Shown piece after piece: positions 47,156-57,373 of a DNA stretch of 64,000 nucleotides (positions are counted from its first letter, which is position 1; the number at the start of each line of letters is the position of its first letter). Source of the stretch: an uncultured Tateyamaria sp. (GTDB lineage Bacteria; Pseudomonadota; Alphaproteobacteria; Rhodobacterales; Rhodobacteraceae). Below the pieces are notes generated by a model, which saw only the letters and a program-made list of their open reading frames with translations, ran no database searches and was not told the origin of the DNA. The stretch is taken from NCBI RefSeq assembly GCF_947503045.1, contig NZ_CANNCF010000003.1:62001-126000 (forward strand), given 5' to 3'. The position numbers and the translations under genes are program-made.

Positions 47156-50017
47156 TTACACGGCCCCCTTTGCATTGTCGGGATCCCGTGAGGGGTCGAT
47201 ATCCATCGCATGTTCCGTCTCGGGCTCGTGCGCGCGACGTGCGAGGCGCGAGAAGCTTTCCAGCGACAGCATCACCGCCCCCACAACGGCGAGGAACACG
47301 CCCACATCGAACAGCGCCGCCGTGGCCAGCTCGAACTTTTCAAACGGCGGGATGCGCACATAGGTGAAATCCGACGTCAGGAAGGGTTTGCCCACAAACC
47401 ACGACCCGATGCCGGTCAGACCCGCCACCAGCACCCCTGCCCCGATCACCCCATGATAAGGGTACTTGAGGCGTGCTGACGCCCAGGAGAAACCGGATGC
47501 CATGTACTGCATCACCACGCCAATCGACACGACAAGACCTGCGATGAAGCCACCGCCCGGCTCGTTGTGGCCGCGCAGGAAGATGTAGAACCCGACCATC
47601 ATCACGACAGGCATGATCACCCTCGTCAGCACCACCATCATCATCGGATGCATGTCCCCCGCGCGCGCCTGATCGGGTTTGCGGTTCAGCAGCCGTGCGC
47701 GCACCGGCCCGCCCAGCAGGGTCTGGGTCAGCGCATAGATCAGCAGGGCCGCGATCCCCAGCACGATGATCTCGCCATAGGTGTCAAAGCCCCGGAAATC
47801 CACGAGGATCACGTTGACCACGTTCGTGCCCCCGCCGCCCTTATAGGAATTGGCCAGATGGAATTCAGAAATCGGCGTGGCCACCGCATCGCGCAGCAGG
47901 AAATGGTAGGACAGCGCAAAGGTTGCGATGCCGCCTGCCAGGGCCACTGCCCCGTCACGCACGCGCCGCAGGACCGAGCTTTCGACCGGCGTGTGCTTGG
48001 GCAGGAAGTTGAGGGCCAGCAGCAGCAGGATGATCGTCACCACCTCGACCGTGAACTGCGTCATCGCCAGATCCGGCGCGCTGAAAAAGACGAAGCCGAT
48101 CGAGACCATTAGGCCCGCAATCCCGATCAGGATCAGCGACAACAGGCGGTTGCGGTGCAGGAAGACGAGGCCGCAGGTGGCGGCCACCAGCATGCCCCAG
48201 CCTGCGATGGCGACGGGGTCTGCGGCTTGCATCTCGCGCGTGGCTGGGCCGACGCTGCCCGTACTCCAGGCGTGGAACCCTGCACCGATGATCGCAACGG
48301 ACCCGATGGCGGCATAGCGCGAGAACGCGCCATTGTGCAGCGGCTGGATCAGCTTTTGCGCAAGGCCTGCGGCGGTCTCGACGATGCCTTCGAATATCTC
48401 CTTGGCCTCTGGGCGTGGGGCCGCGTCCCAGGCGCGCAGGGCGGGGTTGAACAGCGCCAGCATGATCAGGCCACCCACAACGGCGGCCATGGACATGAAC
48501 AGCGCAGGCACCAGACCGTGCCAGATCTTGAAATAGGCCTTGGGCACGTCGGCCGCCTCGCCCAGCACCGAGGCGGTGACCAGCTTGACGAAGGGCTCGG
48601 CAAGGAACGGGGCCACACCGATCACCACAACCAGCACCACGAGGAAGGCCGGCGGCAACCACAGGCCCGCAGGTGGATCATGCGGCTTGGCCGGGTAGTC
48701 GTCGCGCACCGGGCCAAAGAAGGTGTGCCCGATCAGGCGGAAACAATAGGCCGCCGAAAAGAGCGACCCGAACGTGGCAAGCGCAGGCACCAGCCAGGGG
48801 ATGTTGAAGAGGACCGTGTGGTTGGCCTCTTCCAGCATCATCTCTTTGGACAGGAACCCGTTCAGCAGCGGAATCCCGGCCATAGACAGGGCCGCAAGTG
48901 TTGCGATCACAAAGGTCACCGGCATCAGCGTGCGCAATCCGCCAAGGCGGCGGATGTCGCGGGTGTGGGCCTCGTGATCGATGATCCCGGCGGACATGAA
49001 GAGAGCCGCCTTGAACGTCGCGTGGTTGAGGATGTGGAACATCGCGGCCATCGCGCCAAAGGCGGTGCCGGTCCCCAAAAGCATGGTGATCAGGCCCAGA
49101 TGGCTGACCGTGGAAAAGGCGAGCAGCGCTTTGAGGTCATGTTTGAACAGCGCAATCACCGCGCCCAGACACATGGTCACAAGGCCTGCGGTGGTGACGA
49201 TCACAAACCACTCCGGCGTGCCCGACAGGACCGGCCACATGCGCGCCATCAGGAAAATCCCTGCCTTCACCATGGTGGCCGAGTGCAGGTAGGCCGAGAC
49301 CGGCGTGGGCGCGGCCATCGCGTGCGGCAGCCAGAAGTGGAACGGGAACTGCGCGGATTTGGTAAAACAGCCCAAGAGGATCAGGATGAGCGCCGGGACA
49401 TACATCGGGTCGGCCTGGATGAGGTCGCGGTTCTGCAGGATGACGGACAGATCATAGCTGCCCACGATCTGGCCTAGGATCAGCATCCCCCCGATCATCG
49501 CAAGCCCCCCCATGCCGGTCACGGTCAGCGCCATGCGCGCGCCTTGCCGTCCTTCGGGCAGGTGTTTCCAATAGCCGATCAGCAAGAAAGAAGAGAGTGA
49601 GGTGAGTTCCCAGAAAATGAGCAAAAGCAGGATGTTATCGGACAGAACAATCCCAACCATCGCGCCCTGAAACAGCAGCAGATAGGTGAAAAACTGCCCC
49701 ATATTGTCATCGCGGCTGAGGTAGTGGCGCGCATAGGCGATGATCAAAAGGCCAATGCCGAGGATCAACAGCGCAAAGAAGAACCCAAGCCCGTCCAGCA
49801 TCAGGGTAAAGTTCAGCCCCAGCACCGGCATCCAGTCAACGCGGGCCATCACAACCTCGCCCGCCAGAACCGAAGGCAGATTGGTCAGCAAGCCGACAAA
49901 TGCCGCAAGCGAGACGGTAAAGGTCACCCCGGCGGTGGCCGCACGGCCCGCCGCGTTCATCAGTCCGGGGAGCAGGGCACCAAGGAAGGGGAGTGCGACG
50001 ATAAAGAAAAGTGACAC
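47156..50017 (-). CDS. mrpAB: Mrp/Pha antiporter fused subunit A+B (953 aa)
   Basis: FPFHFWLPHAMAAPTPVSAYLHSATMVKAGIFL (MrpA); C-terminal MrpB: GHNEPGGGFIAGLVVSIGVVMQYMASG. Confidence 0.94.
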   Translation of the reverse strand: MSLFFIVALPFLGALLPGLMNAAGRAATAGVTFTVSLAAFVGLLTNLPSVLAGEVVMARVDWMPVLGLNFTLMLDGLGFFFALLILGIGLLIIAYARHYLSRDDNMGQFFTYLLLFQGAMVGIVLSDNILLLLIFWELTSLSSFLLIGYWKHLPEGRQGARMALTVTGMGGLAMIGGMLILGQIVGSYDLSVILQNRDLIQADPMYVPALILILLGCFTKSAQFPFHFWLPHAMAAPTPVSAYLHSATMVKAGIFLMARMWPVLSGTPEWFVIVTTAGLVTMCLGAVIALFKHDLKALLAFSTVSHLGLITMLLGTGTAFGAMAAMFHILNHATFKAALFMSAGIIDHEAHTRDIRRLGGLRTLMPVTFVIATLAALSMAGIPLLNGFLSKEMMLEEANHTVLFNIPWLVPALATFGSLFSAAYCFRLIGHTFFGPVRDDYPAKPHDPPAGLWLPPAFLVVLVVVIGVAPFLAEPFVKLVTASVLGEAADVPKAYFKIWHGLVPALFMSMAAVVGGLIMLALFNPALRAWDAAPRPEAKEIFEGIVETAAGLAQKLIQPLHNGAFSRYAAIGSVAIIGAGFHAWSTGSVGPATREMQAADPVAIAGWGMLVAATCGLVFLHRNRLLSLILIGIAGLMVSIGFVFFSAPDLAMTQFTVEVVTIILLLLALNFLPKHTPVESSVLRRVRDGAVALAGGIATFALSYHFLLRDAVATPISEFHLANSYKGGGGTNVVNVILVDFRGFDTYGEIIVLGIAALLIYALTQTLLGGPVRARLLNRKPDQARAGDMHPMMMVVLTRVIMPVVMMVGFYIFLRGHNEPGGGFIAGLVVSIGVVMQYMASGFSWASARLKYPYHGVIGAGVLVAGLTGIGSWFVGKPFLTSDFTYVRIPPFEKFELATAALFDVGVFLAVVGAVMLSLESFSRLARRAHEPETEHAMDIDPSRDPDNAKGAV

Positions 50018-50260
50018 GAGACCCCCTGCCCGACAGTTTCAACAGCCCTTAGATGGGCCGCATTTCGCGCAGATCAAACATAATCGACAGATTTTGTCGA
50101 GTAATGTTGATACCCTCTTCGGCCGCTGATGAATTTCAGACACCGATGCCCTGTGACGTGCTGTCCCCGCGCTTTGTTCCAAACAGTTGCCGATTGGCGC
50201 GGCAGCGTCAAGGCGATGTGCCTGCAAGACAATCCTGAATCCGGCAGGCTCGGCAGGCCG

Positions 50261-51016
50261 TCACAACCAACCCGTCGAAACCGCGCGCGCCCAGTTCGGG
50301 CGGTCGCCTTTTTGCGCCATCGCCGTCATGCGGGCCGTGTCATAGGGAACGGCGTGAAAACGCGCCCGCCAGTGCCTCGCATGTCTTTGCACAACCGCGA
50401 AGCGCGCGAATGGCGAACCGGAGGCCACCACATGCGGGACAGGTTGGTCGTCATCATAGGCAGGCAGACCGACGCTGCCCGGATTGACGATCATGCGCCC
50501 GTCCTCCAGATGCACCACACGCGCCAGATGGGTGTGCCCGCACAGGATCAGCGGGCAGTCGATCCCGTCCGCCGCAGCGGCGATGGCCGCATATGTGTTG
50601 GGCGCCACCGTGCCGTCAGGCAGCACCCGCTCAAGCCAGTAGGTGGTGTCGCTGTACGGGGTGCCATGGCACATGAACACCTGATCGCCGAGCCGGCGTG
50701 TTGCAGGCAAGCCGCGCAGCCAGTCAAGATCGGCCTCGCCCAACTGGTCATGGGCCGCCCTGTCCGAGATGCCCATATCCTCATAGGTCTGCGTGATCAG
50801 CCAGCGGTCATGGTTGCCGCTGATGCTGATCATGTCGCGATCGGCCAGCAATTGTGCCGTCTCAGCCGCGACAAGCGGGCCGCTGAAATGGTCCCCGAGG
50901 TTGAGGATCGTGGTGATCCCAAGCTGGTCGATATCCGCCAGCACGGCCCTCAACGCATCCGCGTTTCCGTGGACATCCGCAATCACCGCGATGGGGTCAT
51001 CAAAGGACACTGTCAT
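50261..51016 (-). CDS. Calcineurin-like metallophosphoesterase
   Basis: IAVIADVHGNADALRAVLADI; NLGDHFSGPL; GNHDRWL; CGHTHLARVVHLEDGRMIVNPGSVGLP. Confidence 0.92.
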   Translation of the reverse strand: MTVSFDDPIAVIADVHGNADALRAVLADIDQLGITTILNLGDHFSGPLVAAETAQLLADRDMISISGNHDRWLITQTYEDMGISDRAAHDQLGEADLDWLRGLPATRRLGDQVFMCHGTPYSDTTYWLERVLPDGTVAPNTYAAIAAAADGIDCPLILCGHTHLARVVHLEDGRMIVNPGSVGLPAYDDDQPVPHVVASGSPFARFAVVQRHARHWRARFHAVPYDTARMTAMAQKGDRPNWARAVSTGWL

Positions 51017-51049
51017 GGGTCTATGCTCCGAACGTGGCGACCAGTGGCT

Positions 51050-52636
51050 TCAGACCGCGGCGGCGTGCCGATCTTGCATCCACGCATCAAGGGTCGCGAT
51101 CTCGTCCGCGCTCAGACGCAAGCCCAGCTTGTTGCGCCGCCAGACCACGTCCTGGGCGGTGCGGGCATATTCATGGGTCATCAGGTGGTCGATCTCGCGC
51201 GCGGTCAGGGTCGCGCCAAAGGCTTCGCCGAGATCGTCAGCACTGACCGCCTCGCCCAGAACGTCCCAGGCATCGGTGCCATAGGCCTTGACCAGACGCC
51301 GCGCCCAGAAATCATCGAGGAACGGGTAGTCGACATGCAGCTTGCGGATCAGGCTGGCCACCCCATTGACCGGAAAATCACCCCCGGGCAGCGGCACGCC
51401 CGCGCTCCAATGGCCCGAGGTGCCGGGAAAGAACGGCACGATCTTGTCCATCGCATCCTCGGCCAGCTTTCGGTAGGTGGTGATTTTGCCGCCAAAGATG
51501 TTCAGGATCGGCGCGCCGCCATTTGTATCCACCTTGAGCGTATAATCCCGCGTTGCTGCCGTGGCACTGCTGGCCCCGTCATCATAAAGCGGGCGCACCC
51601 CGGAATAGGTCCAGACGATGTCGTCCGCACTGATGGTCTGCTTGAAGTATTTGTTTGCGAAATCAATCAGGTAGTCCTGCTCGACATCGGTGCATTCGGG
51701 CCGCACATCGGGGTCGTGATGTTCGGCGTCCGTGGTGCCGATCAGAGTGAAATCCGTCTCGTAAGGAATGGCAAAAATGATGCGCCCATCTGTGCCCTGA
51801 AAGAAGTAGCACTTGTCGTGATCAAACAGCCGCTTGGTGATAATGTGGCTGCCACGTACCAGCCGCACACCCTCGTTTGACTTGAGCCCCAGCTTGCCGT
51901 GGATGATGTCACCGACCCACGGACCACCGGCATTGACCAGCATCCGCGCCTTGATCACTTCGGTGGTGTCCGTGGCCAGATCGCGCACGGTGATATCCCA
52001 ATGATCGCCTGTCCGTTTGGCCCCTTCGACCTTGGTGCGCACCATGATCCGGGCGCCGCGCTGTTCGGCATCACGGGCGTTCAGGACCACAAGGCGCGAG
52101 TCCTCGATCCAGCAATCGGAATACTCATAAGCCTTTTCAAACTTGTCGATCAGAGGCGCGCCTTCGGGGGCGGTGCGCAGGTTCAGCGTAGAGGTGGCGG
52201 GCAGGATTTTGCGCCCCCCCAGATTGTCATACATAAACAGGCCCAGACGTATCATCCACGCAGGCCGCCGCCCCTTCATCCAGGGCATGACGCGGGCGAG
52301 TATTTTCGAGACCGGCGTTTCCCCCTCGAACCTCATATCGGCGCTGTAGGGCAGCACAAAGCGCATGGGCCAGCTGATATGGGGCATGGCACGCAGCAGG
52401 ATTTCGCGTTCCTCCAGCGCGTGGCGTACGAGGTTGATCTCGAAATATTCAAGGTAGCGCAGCCCGCCGTGAAACAGCTTGGTCGAGGCCGAGGACGTGG
52501 CCGAGGCCAGATCATTCATCTCGGCCAGAGCCACGCTCATGTTGCGCCCCGCCGCATCCCGCGCGATGCCGCAGCCGTTGATCCCGCCGCCGATCACGAA
52601 CAGGTCGTAGGTTTTTGTCTCTGTGTCAGCGGCCAT
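51050..52636 (-). CDS. glpD: Aerobic glycerol-3-phosphate dehydrogenase
   Basis: YDLFVIGGGINGCGIARDAAGRNMSVALAEMNDLASATSSASTKLFHGGLRYLEYFEINLVRHALEERE. Confidence 0.95.
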   Translation of the reverse strand: MAADTETKTYDLFVIGGGINGCGIARDAAGRNMSVALAEMNDLASATSSASTKLFHGGLRYLEYFEINLVRHALEEREILLRAMPHISWPMRFVLPYSADMRFEGETPVSKILARVMPWMKGRRPAWMIRLGLFMYDNLGGRKILPATSTLNLRTAPEGAPLIDKFEKAYEYSDCWIEDSRLVVLNARDAEQRGARIMVRTKVEGAKRTGDHWDITVRDLATDTTEVIKARMLVNAGGPWVGDIIHGKLGLKSNEGVRLVRGSHIITKRLFDHDKCYFFQGTDGRIIFAIPYETDFTLIGTTDAEHHDPDVRPECTDVEQDYLIDFANKYFKQTISADDIVWTYSGVRPLYDDGASSATAATRDYTLKVDTNGGAPILNIFGGKITTYRKLAEDAMDKIVPFFPGTSGHWSAGVPLPGGDFPVNGVASLIRKLHVDYPFLDDFWARRLVKAYGTDAWDVLGEAVSADDLGEAFGATLTAREIDHLMTHEYARTAQDVVWRRNKLGLRLSADEIATLDAWMQDRHAAAV

Positions 52637-52867
52637 GGGGCGGCTCTCCTCTGGGATGCGGGGCGAGGACATGAGTAGGCACCGACCCGGTCAAGTGCAA
52701 GTTTCGATTCGGTTTTTCGGATTTTGCGCGGGGTCTTGGCCGCGCCCTGCCAGATGCCAGTGCGGATTGCGCAAGCTGGTTTTCGAAAACGGGTGGTTCC
52801 CCGAACCAAACGGCTGTGCCACAGATGGGCGCACTTGATCTGCCCCTGCCTCGAAAGGTCACATGCG

Positions 52868-53794
52868 ATGATCCCGTCCGCTTTCTCTGCCCCTGGTTCG
52901 TTCTGGCGCGGCAACCTGCACACCCATTCGGATCTGTCGGACGGGGCAATTCCCCCGGCCGAGGTTTGCCGTCGTTACAAGGCGGAAGGCTATGATTTCA
53001 TTGCACTTACCGATCACTTCGTTGGCGAGTTTGACTATCCCATCGCCGATACGGTGCCGTTTCGGGATGACGCATTCACCACCATCCTCGGGGCCGAGTT
53101 GCATTCCGGCGCGATGGAGAATGGCGAGTTGTGGCACATCCTCGCGGTGGGACTTCCCGCAGATTTTGCACCCTCGAATTCGCCCCAATTCAACCCGATT
53201 CCCGATCAGGAGACCGGCCCCGAAATCGCGGCCCGCGCCCGTGCTGCCGGGGCCTTTGTTGCAATCGCCCATCCGCAATGGTCGGGCATGACGATGGACG
53301 ATGCCCGCTCGATCACATCGGCCCATGCGGTCGAGATCTATAACCACGGCTGCGCGGTGGAGTGTGATCGCGCGGATGGGATGTTCTATGCCGATCTGCT
53401 GTTGTCCGAGGGGCGGGACGTCACGCTGATTGCCACGGATGATGCACATTTTGAGGCCCCCGACGCCTTTGGCGGCTGGGTCATGGTCAAGGCCGAGGCC
53501 AATGATCCGGACCTGCTGCTGGCCGCCCTGAAGCGCGGGGAATTCTATGCCTCGACTGGCCCGGATCTGCGCGGGATCGAGGTCACCGAGGACGAGGTGA
53601 TTGTCACCTGTTCGACGGCATCCGTGGTCGTGGTGCAGGGGCACGGGTCGGTCGCCCCGGCAGTGTATGGCGCGTCGATGACCCGCGCCGTGATGCCAAT
53701 AAAGCGGCTGCGCAACTCGCCCTGGATACGGGTCACGGTGATCGATGCGGCGGGCAAACGGGCGTGGTCGAACCCGATCCGGCTGGTTGGGTAA
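52868..53794 (+). CDS. PHP domain phosphoesterase
   Basis: GNLHTHSDLSDGAIPPAEVCRRYKAEGYDFIALTDHF; ATDDAHF. Confidence 0.87.
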   Translation: MIPSAFSAPGSFWRGNLHTHSDLSDGAIPPAEVCRRYKAEGYDFIALTDHFVGEFDYPIADTVPFRDDAFTTILGAELHSGAMENGELWHILAVGLPADFAPSNSPQFNPIPDQETGPEIAARARAAGAFVAIAHPQWSGMTMDDARSITSAHAVEIYNHGCAVECDRADGMFYADLLLSEGRDVTLIATDDAHFEAPDAFGGWVMVKAEANDPDLLLAALKRGEFYASTGPDLRGIEVTEDEVIVTCSTASVVVVQGHGSVAPAVYGASMTRAVMPIKRLRNSPWIRVTVIDAAGKRAWSNPIRLVG

Positions 53795-53795
53795 G

Positions 53796-53818
53796 CCACC
53801 GCGCGCAACGCACGGTGG
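53796..53818 (+). terminator. Possible hairpin CCACCG-N11-CGGTGG after the PHP gene
   Basis: 6-bp perfect arms right after the stop; no strong T-tract. Confidence 0.35.
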
Positions 53819-53890
53819 GTGTTGTGCAGCTTAGGGTGACGAATCAGGGTTAACGGCTGTGAAACAAGGGATTTGGGGAATGCACCATGC

Positions 53891-53919
53891 GTGCACAACC
53901 TGTGCACAACCTGTACACC
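53891..53919. repeat. Tandem direct repeat GTGCACAACCT x2 plus degenerate third unit GTACACC
   Basis: GTGCACAACCT|GTGCACAACCT|GTACACC read directly. Confidence 0.8.
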
Positions 53920-54381
53920 GCTTATGCACGCTTGGTCGGGTTAACAGAGCGTGCGGTGGGGTTTGTTAAGAGAGGGTTAAGGGGCGCCTTTGTGGGACCG
54001 GGCTGGCCCTGAAATACCGCGCCGTCCAACCCGGGCCCACGTCGTCAGGAACGCCAATGTAGAGGTTCGCGTGGCGCGCGGCGAAAACGCGTCCGCCAAA
54101 TGGCAAACGATCGAGAGACGGAAAAGAGCAGCTTTTCAGGCATTCCGCCCTTTAACACCTGCGCGTTTTAGAGAACAATTGACCTGCGCCCTGCCTCCTG
54201 AAGTTACAATTACCCAGCTCGAGTCGAACCATTGCAAGACATCTCCCGCGACAAACGTCCTCTCAATTCGACACACCGTCATCTGGTGGAGCCGCGCGGC
54301 GCTGATTTCTGAAAACACTGCGGCGTCGCAGGCTGCACTCCCACCCCATCAAAATCCTCGCATCCGGATGAAAACGCTCAC

Positions 54382-56085
54382 ATGATTGTTGGAATAGACC
54401 TCGGCACGACCAATTCCCTGGTATCGGTTTTCACGCCAGATGGGCCCATTTTGATCCCGAATGCGCTAGGGTCCACGTTGACCCCTTCGGCTGTCTATAT
54501 GGACGGCGAAGAGCGCATTCTTGTCGGCGCATCCGCCAAGGATCACCTGATCAACAATCCTCACACGGCGACTGCGCGTTTCAAGCGCCTGATGGGGACG
54601 GACAAGACCTCAACACTTCAGGGCAAGACCTATACACCCGAAGACCTGTCCAGTTTCGTGTTGCGCGCCTTGAAAGCCGACGCCGAGGCGTATCTTGGCG
54701 AAACCGTCACCGAAGCGGTCGTTTCGGTCCCTGCCTATTTCAACGAAATTCAGCGCAATGCGACCATCAATGCGGCCAAACTGGCGGGGTTGACCGTGCG
54801 CCGCCTGATCAATGAACCCACGGCGGCGGCCCTGGCCTATGGATTACAGGACAAGGAGGCCGAGAACACGTTTCTTGTCGTCGATCTGGGCGGTGGCACC
54901 TTTGATGTGTCGATCCTTGAGATGTTTTCAGGGGTGATGGAAGTGCGCTCTTCTGCGGGGGATGCGTTTCTGGGGGGTGAGGATTTCACCAACCGCATTC
55001 TGGATCATTTCCAAGAACAACTGGGGCGTAAGGCCACCGATCTGTCAGCCGCTGATCTGTCACGTCTGCGCAAGCTGGCAGATCAGGCCAAATGCCGTAT
55101 CTCTGACGAACCGCGGGTGAGCGTGGACTATCGCGACGGAGAGCAGGCGCACACGCTGACCCTGAGCCGCGATACCTTTGCGACGCTCAGCGAGGACCTG
55201 ATCAACCGAATGAAGGTTCCGTTGCAACGGGCCATTTCGGACGCCAACCTCAAGGCCTCAGAAATTGATCGGATCGTTCTTGTCGGGGGTGCCACCCGGA
55301 TGCCGTCGGTGCGCAATCTGATTGCCAAACTGTTCAAACGGTTTCCCGAGCATTCGATTGATCCAGACACGGTTGTCGCGTTGGGCGCGGCTGTGCAGGC
55401 CGGGCTGGTTGCGCGTGACGCGGCACTTGATGATGTCGTGATGACAGATGTCTGTCCGTTCACTTTGGGCTTTGAGACGTCACACAGAACAGGCCCGGAT
55501 GGTCAGGACGAACACGGCATTTTTTCACCCCTGATCGAGCGCAACACGACGATCCCGGCAAGTCGCAACACAATTGTGGAGGCCTCTCAGAAGGGTCAGA
55601 CGCGGATCGATCTCAAGGTCTTTCAGGGCGAGGCGCCTTATGTGAAGGACAACATTCCGATCGGGTCTTATCAGTTTGCCCTGCCCTACAACCGGCACGA
55701 CTACGAAAAAGTCGATGTCCGTTTCACCTATGACAGCTCCGGTGTGCTTGAAGTCATCTCGACCGTCGTGTCCACCGGGCAATCCAAAACGCTGATCATC
55801 GAAAACGCGCCCGGTGCGATGAGCGCGCAGATGATTGCAAAGCGGTTCAAGGAGTTGGAGAAGATCAAGGTGCATCCTCGCGATCTGGCCGTGAACGAGG
55901 CGTTGATTTCGCAAGCGTCGGCCGCCTATGCAAATGCGCTTGGCGTGCAGCGTCAGGAAATCGGTTTCCTGCTGAGCGAATTTGAGACGGTGCTGCGCAC
56001 CTATGACAATCGCGCCATTGAACAGGGGCGGCGCAAGCTGGGCGAATACCTGAGCGCAATTGACGGGGCCGGTGTGTTTGACTGA
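54382..56085 (+). CDS. hscC: Hsp70-family chaperone, HscC type
   Basis: [114 protein letters not shown]. Confidence 0.9.
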   Translation: MIVGIDLGTTNSLVSVFTPDGPILIPNALGSTLTPSAVYMDGEERILVGASAKDHLINNPHTATARFKRLMGTDKTSTLQGKTYTPEDLSSFVLRALKADAEAYLGETVTEAVVSVPAYFNEIQRNATINAAKLAGLTVRRLINEPTAAALAYGLQDKEAENTFLVVDLGGGTFDVSILEMFSGVMEVRSSAGDAFLGGEDFTNRILDHFQEQLGRKATDLSAADLSRLRKLADQAKCRISDEPRVSVDYRDGEQAHTLTLSRDTFATLSEDLINRMKVPLQRAISDANLKASEIDRIVLVGGATRMPSVRNLIAKLFKRFPEHSIDPDTVVALGAAVQAGLVARDAALDDVVMTDVCPFTLGFETSHRTGPDGQDEHGIFSPLIERNTTIPASRNTIVEASQKGQTRIDLKVFQGEAPYVKDNIPIGSYQFALPYNRHDYEKVDVRFTYDSSGVLEVISTVVSTGQSKTLIIENAPGAMSAQMIAKRFKELEKIKVHPRDLAVNEALISQASAAYANALGVQRQEIGFLLSEFETVLRTYDNRAIEQGRRKLGEYLSAIDGAGVFD

Positions 56086-57373
56086 TCCGTTCAAATTGCT
56101 TGGTTTGAACCGGGCCACCGCGACAGAGGCAGAGGTCAAAACCGCCTATGCCGCTTTGCTCAAAACCACCCGCCCCGAAGACGATCGCGCGGCGTTTATG
56201 GCGCTGCGCGAAGCTTTTACCAATGCGCGCGCCATCGCGCGGGGCAATGACACCCGTCGCGCAGCGCAGCCCGCACCCGAGATCAGCGAAGATCGCCCAG
56301 AGCCCGCCCCAACGCCCGTCACGCCGGTCAAGTGGACGTTTCACAAGCACATCGGCTGGCGCACCGCTGATAACGCCTATGGGCTTCTGGTAAAGGACAC
56401 GCTGGAATGGATGCTTGGCGGCGGCAAGGATGAAGACGTCTTTGTCGCGCAGGTTTCTGAACGCATGATTGCCAATGAAGACATCGAAGAGGCCCATTTC
56501 CGCGCAGAACTGATCAACTATATTCTGGCCAAGGGCGATACCGAGCATAAGGGCGATCATTTGCCGCAATGGGAACTGTTCGAGATCACCCGCCCGACGT
56601 GGCTGAACGACACCTTGATGGTTGTGTTGGCCAATGACCTGCGTCTCTTTGAAAGCAAACCCACCGACAGCTACAGCGCGCGCGCCTACAACGTCGTGCT
56701 GAACCTTTTCCAACCGGTGCTGGATCGCGCAAATCTTGCGGGTGATGTGCCCGATCCGGTCGATGCGGCAGGTCTGTTTGCAGAAGAACAGAACGCATAC
56801 GGCAAGGACGACCACGGCTCCCACTTTGATCGCGCCGAGATGAAGTGGAAAGACATGTCCCCGGTGGGTACCGCCATGCAGGACATAGACGCGGCTATCC
56901 AGCGTGGGCTGTGGGACCTGCCCGATCAGATCAAGGCCATTCTGGCGCGCGACGAGTTGCAGGTCATTGACGAGTATCAGGACCTCGACAACCGGCTGCG
57001 CGCCAAAATCTGTGAGGCGACCGGTCAGCACAGCAGCGATGGTGAACTGGTCTATCCCAGTTGGCTGACCCGCAAATTGCTTGTGTTGCTGGACGACACC
57101 TTCGGCTGGAGCAGACATCACGGGCGCCACACTTGGGAGCGCCATCAGTTCAGTTGGCTGCACAGGGTCATCGCGCGTAACCGCAAAATTCAAGGCGATG
57201 CGCCCGCCTTTCGCGCCGCACCCGATGCTCGGTTTGCTTCACATGGCGCGCGGCACAGGCAACCATCGGAGTCCCGCGGGCTCTGGTCGATCATCTACAA
57301 CAAACCGATGGTCCTTCTGGCCGGGTATCTGGGGTACCGCGTGCTTCAGATCGTTCTCAGGCTGGCCACGTGA
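56060..57373 (+). CDS. J-domain-like protein with C-terminal TM anchor, partner of HscC
   Basis: [48 protein letters not shown]; canonical HPD replaced; hydrophobic C-terminus MVLLAGYLGYRVLQIVLRL; start codon uncertain (TTG 56060, GTG 56072 or TTG 56078). Confidence 0.78.
   Translation: MTGPVCLTDPFKLLGLNRATATEAEVKTAYAALLKTTRPEDDRAAFMALREAFTNARAIARGNDTRRAAQPAPEISEDRPEPAPTPVTPVKWTFHKHIGWRTADNAYGLLVKDTLEWMLGGGKDEDVFVAQVSERMIANEDIEEAHFRAELINYILAKGDTEHKGDHLPQWELFEITRPTWLNDTLMVVLANDLRLFESKPTDSYSARAYNVVLNLFQPVLDRANLAGDVPDPVDAAGLFAEEQNAYGKDDHGSHFDRAEMKWKDMSPVGTAMQDIDAAIQRGLWDLPDQIKAILARDELQVIDEYQDLDNRLRAKICEATGQHSSDGELVYPSWLTRKLLVLLDDTFGWSRHHGRHTWERHQFSWLHRVIARNRKIQGDAPAFRAAPDARFASHGARHRQPSESRGLWSIIYNKPMVLLAGYLGYRVLQIVLRLAT

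Noticed and set aside
48155-49477. 440-aa plus-strand ORF opposite mrpA
   Set aside because: His/Arg/Gln-rich mirror of a TM protein; no support.
44076-50017. Mrp operon considered as a novel complex I-like module
   Set aside because: Gene order AB-C-D-E-F-G with standard motifs is the ordinary group 2 Mrp/Pha antiporter.
54180-54260. tRNA-like GAGTCGAACC sequence in the gap before hscC
   Set aside because: Could not fold acceptor, D and anticodon arms into a cloverleaf; likely coincidence.
53990-54385. 131-aa ORF upstream of hscC
   Set aside because: No domain resemblance, atypical composition, overlaps hscC start; likely spurious.
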